In this document: positions 34,340 through 47,340 of the stretch, one piece after another
How positions within the stretch are numbered: the stretch's first letter is position 1
Layout: every line of letters begins with the position of its first letter
Assembly (NCBI RefSeq): GCF_040802235.1
Contig: NC_133169.1
Span: 46,631,034-46,695,033 of the forward strand
Direction of reading: 5' to 3'
Source of the DNA: Manis javanica
Lineage: Eukaryota; Chordata; Mammalia; Pholidota; Manidae
DNA: 64,000 nt
The notes under the pieces: model-generated
The model's input: the letters and a program-made list of their open reading frames with translations, nothing else
What the model was told of the DNA's origin: nothing
Databases searched by the model: none
Made by a program: the position numbers and the translations under genes

Positions 34340-36145
34340 ATTTTTAATGAACTACTTCTTATTTTAGAGTTATAAAGATCTTTCTATACTTTACATACAA
34401 ATCCCTTATCAGATATGTGTTCTGAATGAATTTATATTTGTCTGTAGCTTGTTGTTCAATTACATTAGCAGTGTCTTTCTCAGAGAATTTTTTAATGAAA
34501 AAATTCATTTTATTAATTTTTTTCCTTATGGGTCTGGGTCCTGGTTTTTGTTTTGTGTTTTAAACTTCATGGCCACACCCAACATTACTTAGATTTTCTC
34601 CTTTGATTTCCTCTAGAATTTTTATAATTGTGTGTTTTACATTTAGATCTATTATCTATTTTGTGTTAATTTTTGTGCAAAGTCAAAGGTCTGTGTTTTA
34701 CATTCATTTTTTGCTTATGAATATCCAATTTTCCAGTATTGTTTGTTGAAAGAATTATTTTTCTTTTGTATTGACTCTATTATTTCACAAAATTTCAGTT
34801 GCCTATATTTATGTGTTTGTCTATCTGTGTTCTTAGTCCCTTCCATTTATCGATGTTACTAGTCTTTCAACTATACTATGCTTTTGGTTTATGGAAGAGT
34901 TACAGTAAATCTTTAAATCTAGCACTATGAGTTGTCTAACTTTATTTTTGTCTTCTATATTTTATTGGTTCTTATAGGTCTTTTGCTTTTCTGTATAAAC
35001 TTTATATTGATCTGTCCATATCTGCAAAACATTTTAGGTTTTTTTTATTGTGATCGCATTGAGTATATAGATCAATGAGCAAATTAACATCTTAACTATA
35101 TTGTTTCCCCAAATCACATTCATAGCATGTCTCTCCATTTATTTATATTGTATTTGCTTACTTTCAGTATAGATCCTATATTTTGCTAATTTTTAGCTAT
35201 TTTTTTCATTTTCAGGTGTCAGTTTTAATGCCTTTTTACCTAAAATTCCAATTGTTCATTATTGGTATATAGTCAAATATTGGATGCCTAATCTTTTTAT
35301 GGAAATGAAATTCACATAACATAAAGTTAACAATTTCAGTCTATTTACAGTGCACACTTCCATGGTCTTTAACATATTCACATTGATGTATGGCTGTTTC
35401 CACCCTGTAATTGCAGTCCATTCTCACCACCTCAGGAACACATCCTCCACCCACTTGGCTCCCACTCCCAATTTACTCTACCTCATTCTCACAAAATGGG
35501 TTTACCTATTCCTTAACAATCTTTGTTGATTTTATTTATTTTTCTTGTCTTATTTACTAATGTAGGACTTCTAGTATGATGTTGACTAGAAGTACTGAAA
35601 AAGGAGACCTTTGTCTTGCTTCCTATTTTTGGGAGAAGAGACCAGTCTCTTATTATGAATGATGTTAGCTGTAGGGTTTTTTGTAGTTATTCATTTAGTT
35701 CAAAGTTTTTCTTATATTAATCATTTGTTGAGGGTATATTAAGTGTTGCATTTTTTCAAAAGATACTTCTATAGTTATTGAGGTATACAATTTATCTTTG
35801 GTTTACTGATTTTCAGGTTTTCAATGAGCTTGAATATCAGCAATAGCCACTTGGTCTTCTTGTATGATATGATTCCCTTTATATACATTTTATACATTTA
35901 TGCATGGTTGAATTTAATACATAGTGTGTTTAACTATGTGTAGGATTTTAATACGTCTGTTCATGTTTTCTTTTTAACAGTGGCTTTTTCAGAACTTTGA
36001 GGGTAATTCTGGGCTTATAATAACGAATTAGAGAAAGTCCCTTATGCTTAAATTTTTTGAAAAAAATTGTGGAGAATTAGTCTCATGTCTTCCATTATTA
36101 TATTATTATTTTTTTTGGTAAAATTCACCAATGAAGCCATCTATA
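34340..36145 (-). mobile_element. Very old L1 ORF2 relic, minus strand
   Basis: On the minus strand this T-rich region retains the order of L1 ORF2. The RT finger segment ('ggtaaaattcaccaatgaagcc' on plus) lies near 36117-36138, and later RT and C-terminal segments extend leftward to about 34370. A different insert with 'ttcacataacataaag' type sequence interrupts it at about 35290-35515. Heavily decayed, no open frame of note. Confidence 0.6.
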
Positions 36146-37680
36146 TCAACTTTGGTTTTAAAGATAATCTTGCTGGATATAATGATCTTTGGTATTTCTT
36201 TTTTATTTCAACACACTGCATACTTCCCTCCACTGCCTTCTCCATTATTCTGCTGAAAAGTCATCTGTTAATTTGAATGTACTTGTGTTTAAGGAGTCAG
36301 ATTTTCCTTGTTCAGTGTTTCTCTGTTACTGGATTTAAAATTTTTTCTGGGTGTTAGTCTCGTTGTGTTTGCCCTTCTTGGAGTAAATAGAGGTTCTCAG
36401 GCATACAGGTTAAATTTTCATCCAGTGAGAAGCGTTGCCATCGTTTCTCTGTTTTCCTTCTCCCCTTTGGATGCTGCCATCATGTGTGCACTCATATTCT
36501 CTGTGAGACTGTTTCCTATTCACTCTACTTCTGGTATTCAGACTATATAAACTTTATCAACCTGTTTCAAGTTTAATGATACTTTCTTCTGCCTACTAAA
36601 ATCTACTGTTGATCCCCTCTAGTAAATAATTTTCATTTCATGGTATTTTCAACTCCAGAACTTTTATTTGGTTGTTTTTAAAAAATTGTCTCTGTATTAA
36701 ATTTTTGATGAGACATTCTCATAATAACTGCATCTTCTTCAGTATGATTTCCTTTAACGTGTTTATAACAGCTGCTATAAAATACTTGTCTGCCAACTCC
36801 AAAGTGTAGGTAGGTAGTTTCCATTGCCTTCATTTTTACCTGTGTGGGGGTCACATTTCCCTGTTTTCTTTCAGTCCTTAAAAACTGGAAATCTTAATAG
36901 TATATTGTAATACCTCTGGACATTGGCCCCAAGCCAGGGCTTCTTCTTGTTTTTGCTTATTTATTTAGCGATGTGGATGGAGTATTTCAGTGACATCTAT
37001 TTCCTTTCATATTACAGACTTGCATGTGCCCCTCAGATGGGCGTGTCCTGGGGCATGCACAGTTTGTCTTGGGGTGTCAGGGGTTTCAGCCTGGCTTCCT
37101 TAGTCTCTTTCTTGGATCTCTTAAATTGTCTCCCTCTGTTGATGTTCCAACCAACTGTTAGATTTCATTCATTACCTGTTGAAATTCTATTTGACTATGA
37201 TCTGGGATATAAATTATTCTACATCATGATCCAATTAAATTGGGACCTTGTGTATTTTTTTAGGCTAAATTTTGAAGTTTGCCCTGATCCAGGCAGGGCA
37301 CTCATCTGTCTTTGGTTTTCCACAGTGTAACCCCTGCCCTGTAATTTAGCTTGTTACTGCTGTATAAGTAAAACTCTTTCAAATTCTTACCCCCAAATTA
37401 TCCATTGTTTTCAAGAGTGCTGTGGGACTTGAACTTCCTCACATCTTGTTACAAATAACATCAGTTCCTGTAGAGGGAGCTTCAGAGCTATCTGTTCTCA
37501 TGATCTGCCTCCCACACTGAGAAAAATCTGCACCTCTGCTTTGCAGCTCGGGCAGGGGAAATAGATCACTTCTTCCAGAGCTGCTGCTCTATTTGCAGGA
37601 AAGATTTCAGGTGGGGATAGTATCCTCTGCTCTTCCCTTCCCAGTGTAACACTTTCTCATGTGTGTGAGGTGGAATATCA
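36146..37680 (-). mobile_element. Probable ORF1 and 5' part of an old L1/HAL1, minus strand
   Basis: This continues the T-rich strand bias of the relic to its left. It has ORF1-like antisense segments (near 36146-36560 and 36700) and a GC-richer end near 37450-37660 that could be an L1 leader. Weaker evidence than for the ORF2 part. The plus-strand frames at 36067-36550 and 36923-37330 are not supported as genes. Confidence 0.4.
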
Positions 37681-38877
37681 TTGTAACCACTTCATTTTCA
37701 GATATGATTCATTTTAAAGAAACTTTGCTACGTCAATCTTATGTAATTTTCCTATTTCCTTAGAGGCCTAATCAAAATAGCTTTTATAAATTTGTAAACC
37801 AACAGGACAGCATAAAATGCAGCAACTGTTTTTCATAAGAAATTACTGACAGCACTGCACGGACTGTGGGTCTATGGTTAGTTAAGGCCTGGGGACAGGC
37901 TCCCATGAGACATCACTCATGGATCCCTCATTCTACGTGTTCTAATGCAGAAGATGGCACTTGTCCTTTTGCAATGATATCACACCTGAGTCGAGTGTGG
38001 AACTTGAATGTGGTTGATCCACTTTCGGTGGCCCTTAGATGTCAGAGGTCAGGTTTCTCAAGATAGGAATTGACCAATTTAATGTCAAAGGGCTATGGGA
38101 AATAGAAGGGATGGATGGCCAGTGAGGTCTGAGGTCTACCTGTCACCAGTAACTGACAGTGGATGATAATATGACTGTACCTATCAATATACAAATCGAT
38201 CTCCATGCTCGGAGTTGACTCTATCCGTCACCAAGTCTCAAGTTATAGGTAAGGTAGAAGCCATTGGGAAGCAAGTCTGAGACACCTGAACTGTAAGCTC
38301 CATTCTCACAGAGATTAAACATGCTGTGGGAAGTGTTCTATCACACGTGGAGGAGGGGAGAAATGCAACATTGATTCCAGGTGTTTTAAATAGATATTAA
38401 GTGATAGGGTCGTAAAGATGGGTAGAGCTGTACTGCTGTGCCTCACGGAGGGATGGAACTTGTCCTTCAGCAGTGCGTTCAAGGCACCGGCACTGTCACA
38501 TGCAGAGGTAACCCTGCCTGGAGAAGTCCGCGCTCCCCTCCTTGGCCGCCACTTTACAGAGCAGTTTAAGGTCCGTAAAGAACGAGGGAGACTCATGGGT
38601 GCACGCAGCTTTCCGTTCCTATATTAGGGATTGTACTTTGCCACTTATACAGAGATATCTCTAGAGTTCTCATTTTATTTTATAATGCAAATTCAGCAAA
38701 CACATGACAGAGAATGCTTGTTCATAGCACTGTGGAGGGCGATTCTACCTTCCGTCAGAAAAAAGGAACAACACCCACTGATCAATTGCAGCACTCGGCT
38801 AAGATCACCAACAGTTTCAGATTAATTTTCCTTTAACATTCAGTTAATAAAAATCAATGATATTAATGTTTCTGAGT
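37681..38877. other. Unannotated interval
   Basis: About 1.2 kb with a locally GC-richer patch near 38420-38600. A minus-strand frame of 93 residues (38596-38315) spans that patch but shows no recognisable domain. No named repeat seen. Confidence 0.45.
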
Positions 38878-40356
38878 GTATTTTTTATTGAAATATAATT
38901 GATTACAGTACTGTATTGGTTCAAGTATATAACACAGTGATTCAACAGTTACACACATTATTAAATCCTCATCCTAACTGCTACAGTTACTGTCAATGCA
39001 GAAACATTTTACAGAACCATTGACTATATTTTCCATGCAGCCGTATATTGTCCATCCCCATGACCAATACTTATATTAAGATTGAGATTTTGTGCCTCTT
39101 TATTGCCCTCACTTTCCCCACCTGCCCACTCAAAACCCTCCCCCATGGTAACCACCAGTCATTTCTCAGTGTTTATGAGTCTACTGCTGTTTTGTTCATT
39201 TTGTTCTGTGTTTAGATTCCACATATAAGTGAAATCATATGGTATTTGCTTTTCTCTGCCTGGCTTATTTCACTTAGCATAATACTCTCTATGTCCATCT
39301 GTGTTGTTGCAAATGGCAGGATTTCTTTTCTATGGCTGATTAATATTCCATTATGCATATATACCACCTCTTCTTGTTTATTGATGGACACATTAGTTGA
39401 TAACCATTATTTTGGCTATTGTAAATAATGTGGCAGTAAACTTAGGGGTAAACATGTCTTTTTGAATCAGGGATTTTATTTTCCTCAGGTAAGTGCCTAG
39501 AAATGAAGTTAGTGGGTCACAGGGTATTTCTATTTTTAGTTTTTTGAGGAACCTCCATACTATTTTTCATAGTGGCTGCACCAATTTATATTCCCACCAA
39601 CAGTGCAGGAGTTCCCTTTCTTCCCCATCCTCACCAACACTTGGTATTTCTTGTCTTTTCGGTAGTGGCCATTCTAACTGGTGTGAGGTTCTCTCTCATT
39701 GTGGGTTTGACTTGCATTTCCCTGATATTTGTGATGTGGAGCATCTACTCATGTGCCTATTGGCTGTTTGTATTTCTTCTTTGGAAAAATGATAATTCAG
39801 GTTCTCTGCCTATTCTTTAATTTGTTTATTTGTTGAGGCATATGGGTTCTTTATATTTTTTGGATGTAAACCCCTTATCAGATAAATCAGTTATGAATAT
39901 AATCTCCCATAATGTAAATTGCCTTTTAGTTTTGTTGATGGTGTCCTTTGCTGTACAGAAGCTTTTTAGTTTAATATAGTCACACTTGTTCATTTTTTGC
40001 TTTGTTTCCCTTGCCCAGGGAGATGTGTCCAGAAAAGAATTGCTTATGCTTATGTTTAAGAGAATTTTGCCTACGTTTTCTTCTAAGTGTTTAATGGTTT
40101 CATTTCTGACATTGACATATTTAGTCCATTTGAGTTTACTTTTATATATAAAGTTGACAGTAATCCAGTTTCATTCTCTTGCATGTAGCTGTCCAGTTTT
40201 CTCAACACAATTTATTGAATAGAATATCTTTTCTCCATTGAATATTCATAGCTCCTTTATTGCATATTGATTGACCATGTATATGTGGGCTTATATCTGT
40301 TCTTTCAGTTCAATTCCACTGATCTATAGGTCTTTTCTTGTGCCAGTGTCATACTT
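38878..40356 (-). mobile_element. Old L1 3' half, minus strand
   Basis: Begins on plus with the reversed 3' UTR ('ttttttattgaaatataattg') and runs into the reversed ORF2 C-terminal half. It includes the equivalents of the Cys/His region near 39590-39620 and later segments up to about 40345. It ends abruptly near the short plus-strand L1 piece at 40357. Truncated and non-coding. Confidence 0.8.
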
Positions 40357-40403
40357 ATTTGAATTATGGAAAACTGTATGGATGATATTAAAAAATAAAT
40401 ATA
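40357..40403 (+). mobile_element. Left piece of an interrupted old L1
   Basis: The 47 bases ('ttatggaaaactgtatggatg' onward, then 'aaaaaataaatata') match the part of L1 ORF2 that comes just before the sequence at 49187 ('ggattaccttatgatttagc'). In other L1 copies these two stretches are contiguous. The old L1 was therefore interrupted by what lies between 40405 and 49175, and 'aaataaatata' (40393-40403 and 49176-49186) is a candidate target site duplication. Confidence 0.65.
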
Positions 40404-40404
40404 T

Positions 40405-42033
40405 GGGGGGCGGAGCCAGGATGGCGGCGTGAGTAGAGCAGTGGAAATCTCCTCCCAAAAACACATAGAGCTATGAAAATATAACAAAGAAAAATCTTCC
40501 TAAAATAGAGACCACAGGACACAGGACAACATCCAGACCACATCCACACCTGCAAGAACCCAGCGCCTTGCGAAAGGGGTAAGATACAAGCTCCGGCCTG
40601 GCGGGACCCGAGCGCCCCTCCCCCCAGCTCCCGGCGGGTGGAGAGAAACCGGAGCGGTTATTTTTTTTTTTTTTTTTTGGCGAACGCTTTTTGGAAGCCT
40701 TAGAGGGACGGGCCCCCGTTGCTGGGGAGGCAGGGTGGCGGGACCAGTGAGCAGGTGCCTGGGAACGGCGCCGGAGGACAAAGAATATCCCGCGTTTCTC
40801 CCTGCGAGACCGGCGGGCGGGTGCCTGAGACCGGTGCCTGAGGATGGAGGAGGTCGAGCGTTTTTCCCCCTTTTTTTTTTCTCTTTTTGGCGAGCGCTTT
40901 TTGGAAGCCTTGAAGGGACAGGGACCCCAGTGCTAGGGAGGCAGGGTGGCGGGACTGGTGAGCGGGTGCCTGGGACCGGCGCCTGAGGACAAAGAATATT
41001 CCACTTTTTTCCCTGCTGGACCGGTGGGCAGGTGCCTGAGACCGGCACTTGAGGACAGACGAAATCCCGCATTTTTCCCCTTTTTTTTTCACTTTTCTGC
41101 GAGTGCTTTTTGGAAGCCTAAAAGGGACAGGGACCCTGGTGCTAGGGAGGCAGGGCAGCAGGACTGGTGAGCGGGTGCCTGGGACCGGCACCTGAGGACA
41201 AAGAATATCCCGCGTTTTTCCCTGTGGGACCGGTGGGTGGGTGCCTGACACCGGCACCTGAGGACAGAAGAAATCGCGTGTTTTTCCCCTTTTTTTCTCT
41301 CTTTTTGGCGAGTGCTTTTTGGAAACCTTGAAGAGACAGGGACCCCGGTGCTGGGGAGGCAGGGTGGCGGGACTGGTGAGCGGGTGCCTGGGACCAGTGC
41401 CTGAGGACAAAGAATATGGAGCGTTCCTTCCCTGCGGGACCGGTGGGTGGGTGCTTTTTGGAAGCCTTGAAGGGACAGGGACCCTGGTGCTAGGGAGACA
41501 GGGCAGCGGGACCGGTGAGCGGGTGCCTGGGACCGGCACCTGAGGACAAAAAAAAAAAAAAAAAATCGCTTGTTTTTTCCTTTTTTTTTCCTTTTTTTTT
41601 TTCTTTCTTTCTGTTCTTTCTCTCATTGTTGCTGTTGTTGTTTTGGTTTGGAGAGTGCTTTTTGGAAGTCTTAAAGGGGCAGGACAGGTCACTTAGACCA
41701 GAGGCAGGGAATCTGGGGATCTCTGGGCAATCTAACCCCCTGGGCAGCAGGGAGCACAGAGGCCCCTTACGGAGATAAAGAGCCTCCTGGCCGCTCCCCC
41801 TCCAACGGGGATCCACCATTTTGGAGGAACAGCCCCAGGCAGGCCAAGCCCACAGCAACAGTGGAGATAAACCCCAAAGCAACTGGGCAGGAAGCAGAAG
41901 CCCTGTCTGCGCACAGCTGCCCAGCACAAGCAACTAGAGGTCGCTATTCTCCCAGGAAAAGGCTACAAACCAACAAGAAGGGAAGCTCTTCCAGCGGTCA
42001 CTTGTACCAGCTCTGCAAACTATCTCTATCACC
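40405..42033 (+). promoter_or_regulatory. L1 A 5' UTR with tandem monomers
   Basis: The element's internal promoter region. After a unique tip (40405-40670), a unit of about 210 bases recurs in tandem. Each unit opens with '(g)cga(g/a)(c/t)gctttttggaagcc', carries 'agggacagggacccc' and 'gggaggcagggtggcgggac', and has two 'cctgaggaca' blocks and poly-T runs. Unit openings lie near 40679, 40888, 41099 and 41307, with shorter ones near 41449 and 41652. A unique segment then leads to ORF1. Tandem 5' monomers of this kind are best known from rodent L1s, where each adds promoter activity. Promoter function here is inferred. Confidence 0.8.
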
Positions 42034-42957
42034 ATGAAAAGGCAAAACTACAGGCAGACAAAGATCACAGAGACAACACCTGAGAAGGAGACGGACCTAA
42101 CTAGTCCTCCTGAAAAAGAATTCAAAATAAAAATCATGAACATGCTGACAGAGATGCAGAGAAAAATGCAAGAGCAATGGGATGATATGCAGAGAAAAAT
42201 GCAAGAGCAGTGGGATGAGATGCAGAGAAAAATGTAAGAGCAGTGGGATGAAGTCCGGAAGGAGATCACAGATGTCAGGAAAGAGATCACAGAAGTGAAA
42301 CAATCCCTGGAAGGATTTATAAGCAGAATGGATAAGATGCAAGAGGCCATTGAAGGAATAGAAGCGAGAGAACAGGAACGTATAGAACCTGACATAGAGA
42401 GAGATAAAAGGATCTCCAGGAATGAAACAACACTAAGAGAAATATGTGACCAATACAAAAGGAATAACATTCGTATTATAGGGATACCAGAAGAGGAAGA
42501 AAGAGGAAAAGGGATAGAAAGTGTCTTTGAAGAAATAATTGCTGAAAACTTCCCCAAACTGGGGGAGGAAATAATCGAACAGACCATGGAATTACATAGA
42601 ACCCCAAAAAGAAAGGATCCAAGAAGGACAACAAAAAGACACATAGTAATTAAAATGGCAAGGATCAAGGACAAGGAAAGAGTTTTAAAGGCAGCTAGAG
42701 AGAAAAAGGTCACCTATAAAGGAAAACCAATCAGGCTAACATCAGACTTATCAACAGAAACCCTACAGGCCAGAAGAGAATGGCATGATATACTTAATGC
42801 AATGAAACAGAAGGGCCCTGAACCAAGGATACTGTATCCAGCACAACTATCATTTAAAAACGATGGTGGGATCAAACAATTCCCAGACAAGCAAAAGCTG
42901 AGGGAATTTGCTTCCCACAAACCACCTCTACAGGGCATCCTACAGGGACTGCTCTAG
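42034..42957 (+). pseudogene. L1 A ORF1, one nonsense codon
   Basis: Homologous end to end with the intact ORF1 of copy B (307 residues). The N-terminal region contains three 33-base repeats (42153-42251), each coding an 11-residue coiled-coil unit. In the third repeat CAA has become TAA (42235-42237), ending the protein after 67 residues. The frame is open again from 42295 to 42957, through the RRM-like domain and C-terminal domain. Apart from that stop it looks intact. Confidence 0.92.
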
Positions 42958-43125
42958 ATGGGAGCACCCCTAAAAAGAGCACAGAACAAAACACACAACA
43001 TATGAAGAATGGAGGAGGAGGAATAAGAAGGGAGAGAAGAAAAGAATCTCCAGACAGTGTATATAACAGCTCAATAAGCGAGCTAAGTTAGGCAGTAAGA
43101 TACTAAAGAAGCTAACCTTGAACCT

Positions 43126-46100
43126 TTGGTAACCACGAATCTAAAGCCTGAAATGGCAATAACTACATATCTCTCAATAGTCACCCTAAATGTAAATGGA
43201 CTTAATGCACCAATCAAAAGACATAGAGTAATAGAATGGATAAAAAAGCAAGACCCATCTATATGCTGCTTACAAGAAACTCACCTTAAACCCAAAGATA
43301 AGCATAGACTAAAAGTCAAGGGATGGAAAAACATATTTCAGGCAAACAACAGTGAGAAGAAAGCAGGGGTTGCAGTACTAATATCAGACAAAATAGACTT
43401 CAAAACAAAGAAAGTAACAAGAGATAAAGAAGGCCACTACAAAATGATAAAGGGCTCAGTCCAACAAGAGGATATAACCATTCTAAATATATATGCACCC
43501 AATACAGGAGCACCAGCATATGTGAAGCAAATACTAACAGAACTAAAGAGGGAAATAGACTGCAATGCATTCATTGTAGGAGACTTCAACACACCACTCA
43601 CCCCAAAGGATAGATCCACCCGGCAGAAAATAAGTAAAGACACACAGGCACTGAACAACACACTAGAACAGATGGACCTAATAGACATCTATAGAACTCT
43701 ACATCCAAAAGCAACAGGATATACAATCTTCTCAAGTGCACATGGAACATTCTCCAGAATAGAACACATACTAGCTCACAAAAAGAGCCTCCGTAAATTC
43801 CAAAATATTGAAATTCTACCAACCAATTTTTCAGACTACAAAGGTATGAAAGTAGAAATAAATTCTACAAAGAAAACAAAAAGGCTCACAAACACATGGA
43901 GGCTTAACAACATGCTACTAAATAATCAATGGATCAATGAACAAATCAAAATAGAGATCAAGGAATATATAGAAACAAATGACAACAACAACACTAAGCC
44001 CCAACTTCTGTGGGATGCAGCGAAAGCAGTCTTAAGAGGAAAGTATATAGCAATCCAGGCACACTTGAAGAAGGAAGAACAATTCCAAATGAATAGTCTA
44101 ACATCACAATTATTAAAACTGGAAAAAGAAGAACAAATGAGGCCTAAAGTCAGCAGAAGGAGGGACATAATAAAGATCAGAGAAGAAATAAACAAAATTG
44201 AGAAGAATAAAACAATAGCAAAAATCAATGAAACCAAGAGCTGGTTCTTTGAGAAAATAAACAAAATAGATAAGCCTCTAGCCCAACTTAATAAGAGAAA
44301 AAGAGAGTCAACACAAATCAACATAATCAGAAATGAGAATGGAAAAATCACGACAGACTCCACAGAAATACAAAGAATTATTAAAGACTACTATGAAAAC
44401 CTATATGCGAACAAGCTGGAAAACCTAGAAAAATGGACAACTTCCTAGAAAAATACAACCTCCCAAGACTGACCAAGGAAGAAACACAAAAGTTAAACAA
44501 ACCAATTACAAGCAAAGAAATTGAAACAGTAATCAAAAAACTACCCAAGAACAAAACCCCGGGGCCGGACGGATTTACCTCGGAATTTTATCAGACACAC
44601 AGAGAAGACATAATACCCATTCTCCTTAAACTGTTCCACAAAATAGAAGAAGAGGGAATACTCCCAAAATCATTCTATGAAGCCAACATCACCCTAATAC
44701 CAAAACCAGGAAAAGACCCCACCAAAAAAGAAAATTACAGACCAATATCCCTGATGAATGTAGGTGCAAAAATACTCAATAAAATATTAGCAAACAGAAT
44801 TCAACAGTATATCAAAAGGATCATACACCATGACCAAGTGGGGTTCATCCCAGGGATGCAAAGATGGTACAACATTCGAAAATCCATCAACATCATCCAC
44901 CACATCAACAAAAAGAAAGACAAAAACCATATAATCATCTCCATAGATGCTGAAAAAGCATTTGACAAAATTCAACATCCATTCATGATAAAAACTCTCA
45001 GCAAAATGGGAATAGAGGGCAAGTACCTCAGCATAATAAAGGTCATATATGATAAACCCACAGCCAGCATTATACTGAACAGGGAGAAGCTGAAAGCATT
45101 TCCACTGAGATCGGGAACCAGACAGGGATGACCAATCTCCCCACTGTTATTTAACATAGTACTGGAGGTCCTAGCCACGACAATCAGACAAAACAAAGAA
45201 ATACAAGGAATCCAGATTGGTAAAGAAGAAGTTAAACTGTCACTATTTGCAGATGATATGATACTGTACATAAAAAACCCTAAAGACTCCACTCCAAAAC
45301 TACTAGAACTGATATCGGAATACAGCAAAGTTGCAGGATACAAAATTAACACACAGAAATCTGTAGCTTTCCTATACACTAACAACGAATCAATAGAAAG
45401 AGAAATCAGGAAAACAATTCCATTCACCATTGCATCAAAAAGAATAAAATACCTAGGAATAAACCTAACCAAAGAAGTGAAAGACTTATACTCTGAAAAC
45501 TACAAGTCACTCTTAAGAGAAATTAAAGGGGACACTAATAAATGGAAACTCATCCCATGCTCATGGCTAGGAAGAATTAATATCGTCAAAATGGCCATCC
45601 TGCCCAAAGCAATATACAAATTTGATGCAATCCCTCTCAAATTACCAGCAACATTCTTCAATGAATTGGAACAAATAATTCAAAAATTCATATGGAAACA
45701 CCAAAGACCCTGAATAACCAAAGCAATCCTGAAAAAGAAGAATAAAGTAGGGGGGATCTCACTCCCCAACTTCAAGCTCTACTACAAAGCCATAGTAATC
45801 AAGACAATTTGGTACTGGCACAAGAACAGAGCCACAGACCAGTGGAACAGATTAGAGACCCCAGAAATTAACCCAAACATATATGGTCAATTAATATTTG
45901 ATAAAGGAGCCATGGACATACAATGGCAAAATGACAGTCTCTTCAACAGATGGTGCTGGCAAAACTGGACAGCTACATGTAGGAGAATGAAACTGGACCA
46001 TTGTCTAACCCCGTATACAAAGGTAAACTCAAAATGGATCAAAGACCTGAATGTAAGTCACGAAACCATTAAACTCTTGGAAAAAAACATAGGCAAAAGC

Positions 46101-46967
46101 CTCTTAGACATAAACATGAGTGATCTCTTCTTGAATATATCTCCCCGGGCAAGGAAAACAACAGCAAAAATGAGCAAGTGGGACTACATTAAGCTGAAAA
46201 GCTTCTGTACAGCGAAAGACACCATCAATAGAACAAAAAGGAACCCTACAGTATGGGAGAATATATTTGAAAATGACACATCCGATAAAGGCTTGACGTC
46301 CAGAATATATAAAGAGCTCACATGCCTCAACAAACAGAAAACAAATAACCCAATTAAATAATGGGCACAGGAACTGAACAGACAGTTCTCCAAAAAAGAA
46401 ATACAGATGGCCAAGAGACACATGAAAAGATGCTCCACATCGCTAATTATCAGAGAAATGCAAATTAAAACTACAATGAGGTATCACCTCACACCAGTAA
46501 GGATAGCTGCCATCATCCAAAAAACAAACAACAAATGTTGGCGAGGCTGTGGAGAACGGGGAACCCTCCTACACTGCTGGTGGGAATGTAAATTAGTTCA
46601 ACCATTGTGGAAAGCAGTATGGAGGTGCATCAAAATGCTCAAAACAGACCTACCATTTGACCTAGGAATTCCACTCCTAGGAATTTACCCTAAGAACGCA
46701 GCAATCAAGTTTGAGAAAGACAGATGCACCCCTATGTTTATCGCAGTGCTATTTACAACAGCCAAGAATTGGAAGCAACCTAAATGTCCATCGGTAGATG
46801 AATGGATAAAGAAGATGTGGTACATATACACAATGGAATACTACTCAGCCATAAGAAGTGGAAAAATCCAAGCATTTGCAGCAACATGGATGGAGCTGGA
46901 GAGTATTCTGCTCAGTGAAATAAGCCAAGCGGAGAAAGAGAAATACCAAATGATTTCACTCATCTGA
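43126..46967 (+). pseudogene. L1 A ORF2, one frameshift and three stops
   Basis: About 1,280 codons: endonuclease (first 230 or so), reverse transcriptase (FADD box near 45246-45257), and Cys/His segment with CX3CX7HX4C spacing near 46536. The first 440 residues are open. A one-base loss near 44429 shifts frame, then stops follow at 45129 (TGA), 45711 (TGA) and 46359 (TAA). Comparison with copy B shows each stop is a single-base change. The endonuclease motif equivalent to Ser-Asp-His reads Ser-Asp-Tyr near 43832. In the other endonuclease motif Glu replaces the usual Asp (43762-43764). Confidence 0.94.
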
Positions 46968-47340
46968 GGAGTATAGGAACAAAGGAAAAACTGAAGGAAC
47001 AAAACAGCAGCAGAATTACAGAACCCAAAAATGGACTAACAGGTACCAAAGGGAAAGGAACTGGGGAGGATGGGTGGACAGGGAGGGATAAGGGGGGGGA
47101 AGAAGAAGGGGGGTATTAAGATTAGCATGCATGGGGGGGAGGGAGAAAGGGGAGGGTGGGCTGCACAACACAGAGAGGACAAGTAGTGACTCTACAACAT
47201 TTTGCTAAGCTGATGGACAGTAACCGTAATGTGGATGTTAGGGGGGACCTGATATAGGGGATAGCATAGTAAACATAGTATTCTTCAGGTAAGTGTAGAT
47301 TAAAAATTTAAAAAAAAAAAAAAAGAAAGAAAGAAAGAAA
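46968..47340 (+). other. L1 A 3' UTR and A-rich tail
   Basis: Contains several runs of four to eight G (for example 47091-47120 and 47135-47158) that could form G-quadruplexes, a known property of L1 3' UTRs. It ends with 'taagtgtagatt', an A run and (GAAA)n. The sequence is shared in reverse with copy B (56495-56847). Confidence 0.8.

Larger units (their letters stand above)
40405..47340 (+). mobile_element. Young full-length L1, copy A
   Basis: A complete L1: start motif 'ggggggcggagccaggatggcgg', a 1.6-kb 5' UTR of tandem monomers, ORF1 (42034-42957), ORF2 (43126-46967), a G-rich 3' UTR, and an A-rich tail grading into (GAAA)n at 47315-47341. It is nearly the same sequence as copy B (56495-63252) in the opposite orientation, so both come from a recently active subfamily. 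A handful of disabling changes make copy A inactive. Confidence 0.95.

Noticed and set aside
38315..38627. Open frames on both strands in a GC-richer patch
   Set aside because: Short, overlapping on opposite strands, no recognisable domain, no splice or poly(A) context. Probably compositional.
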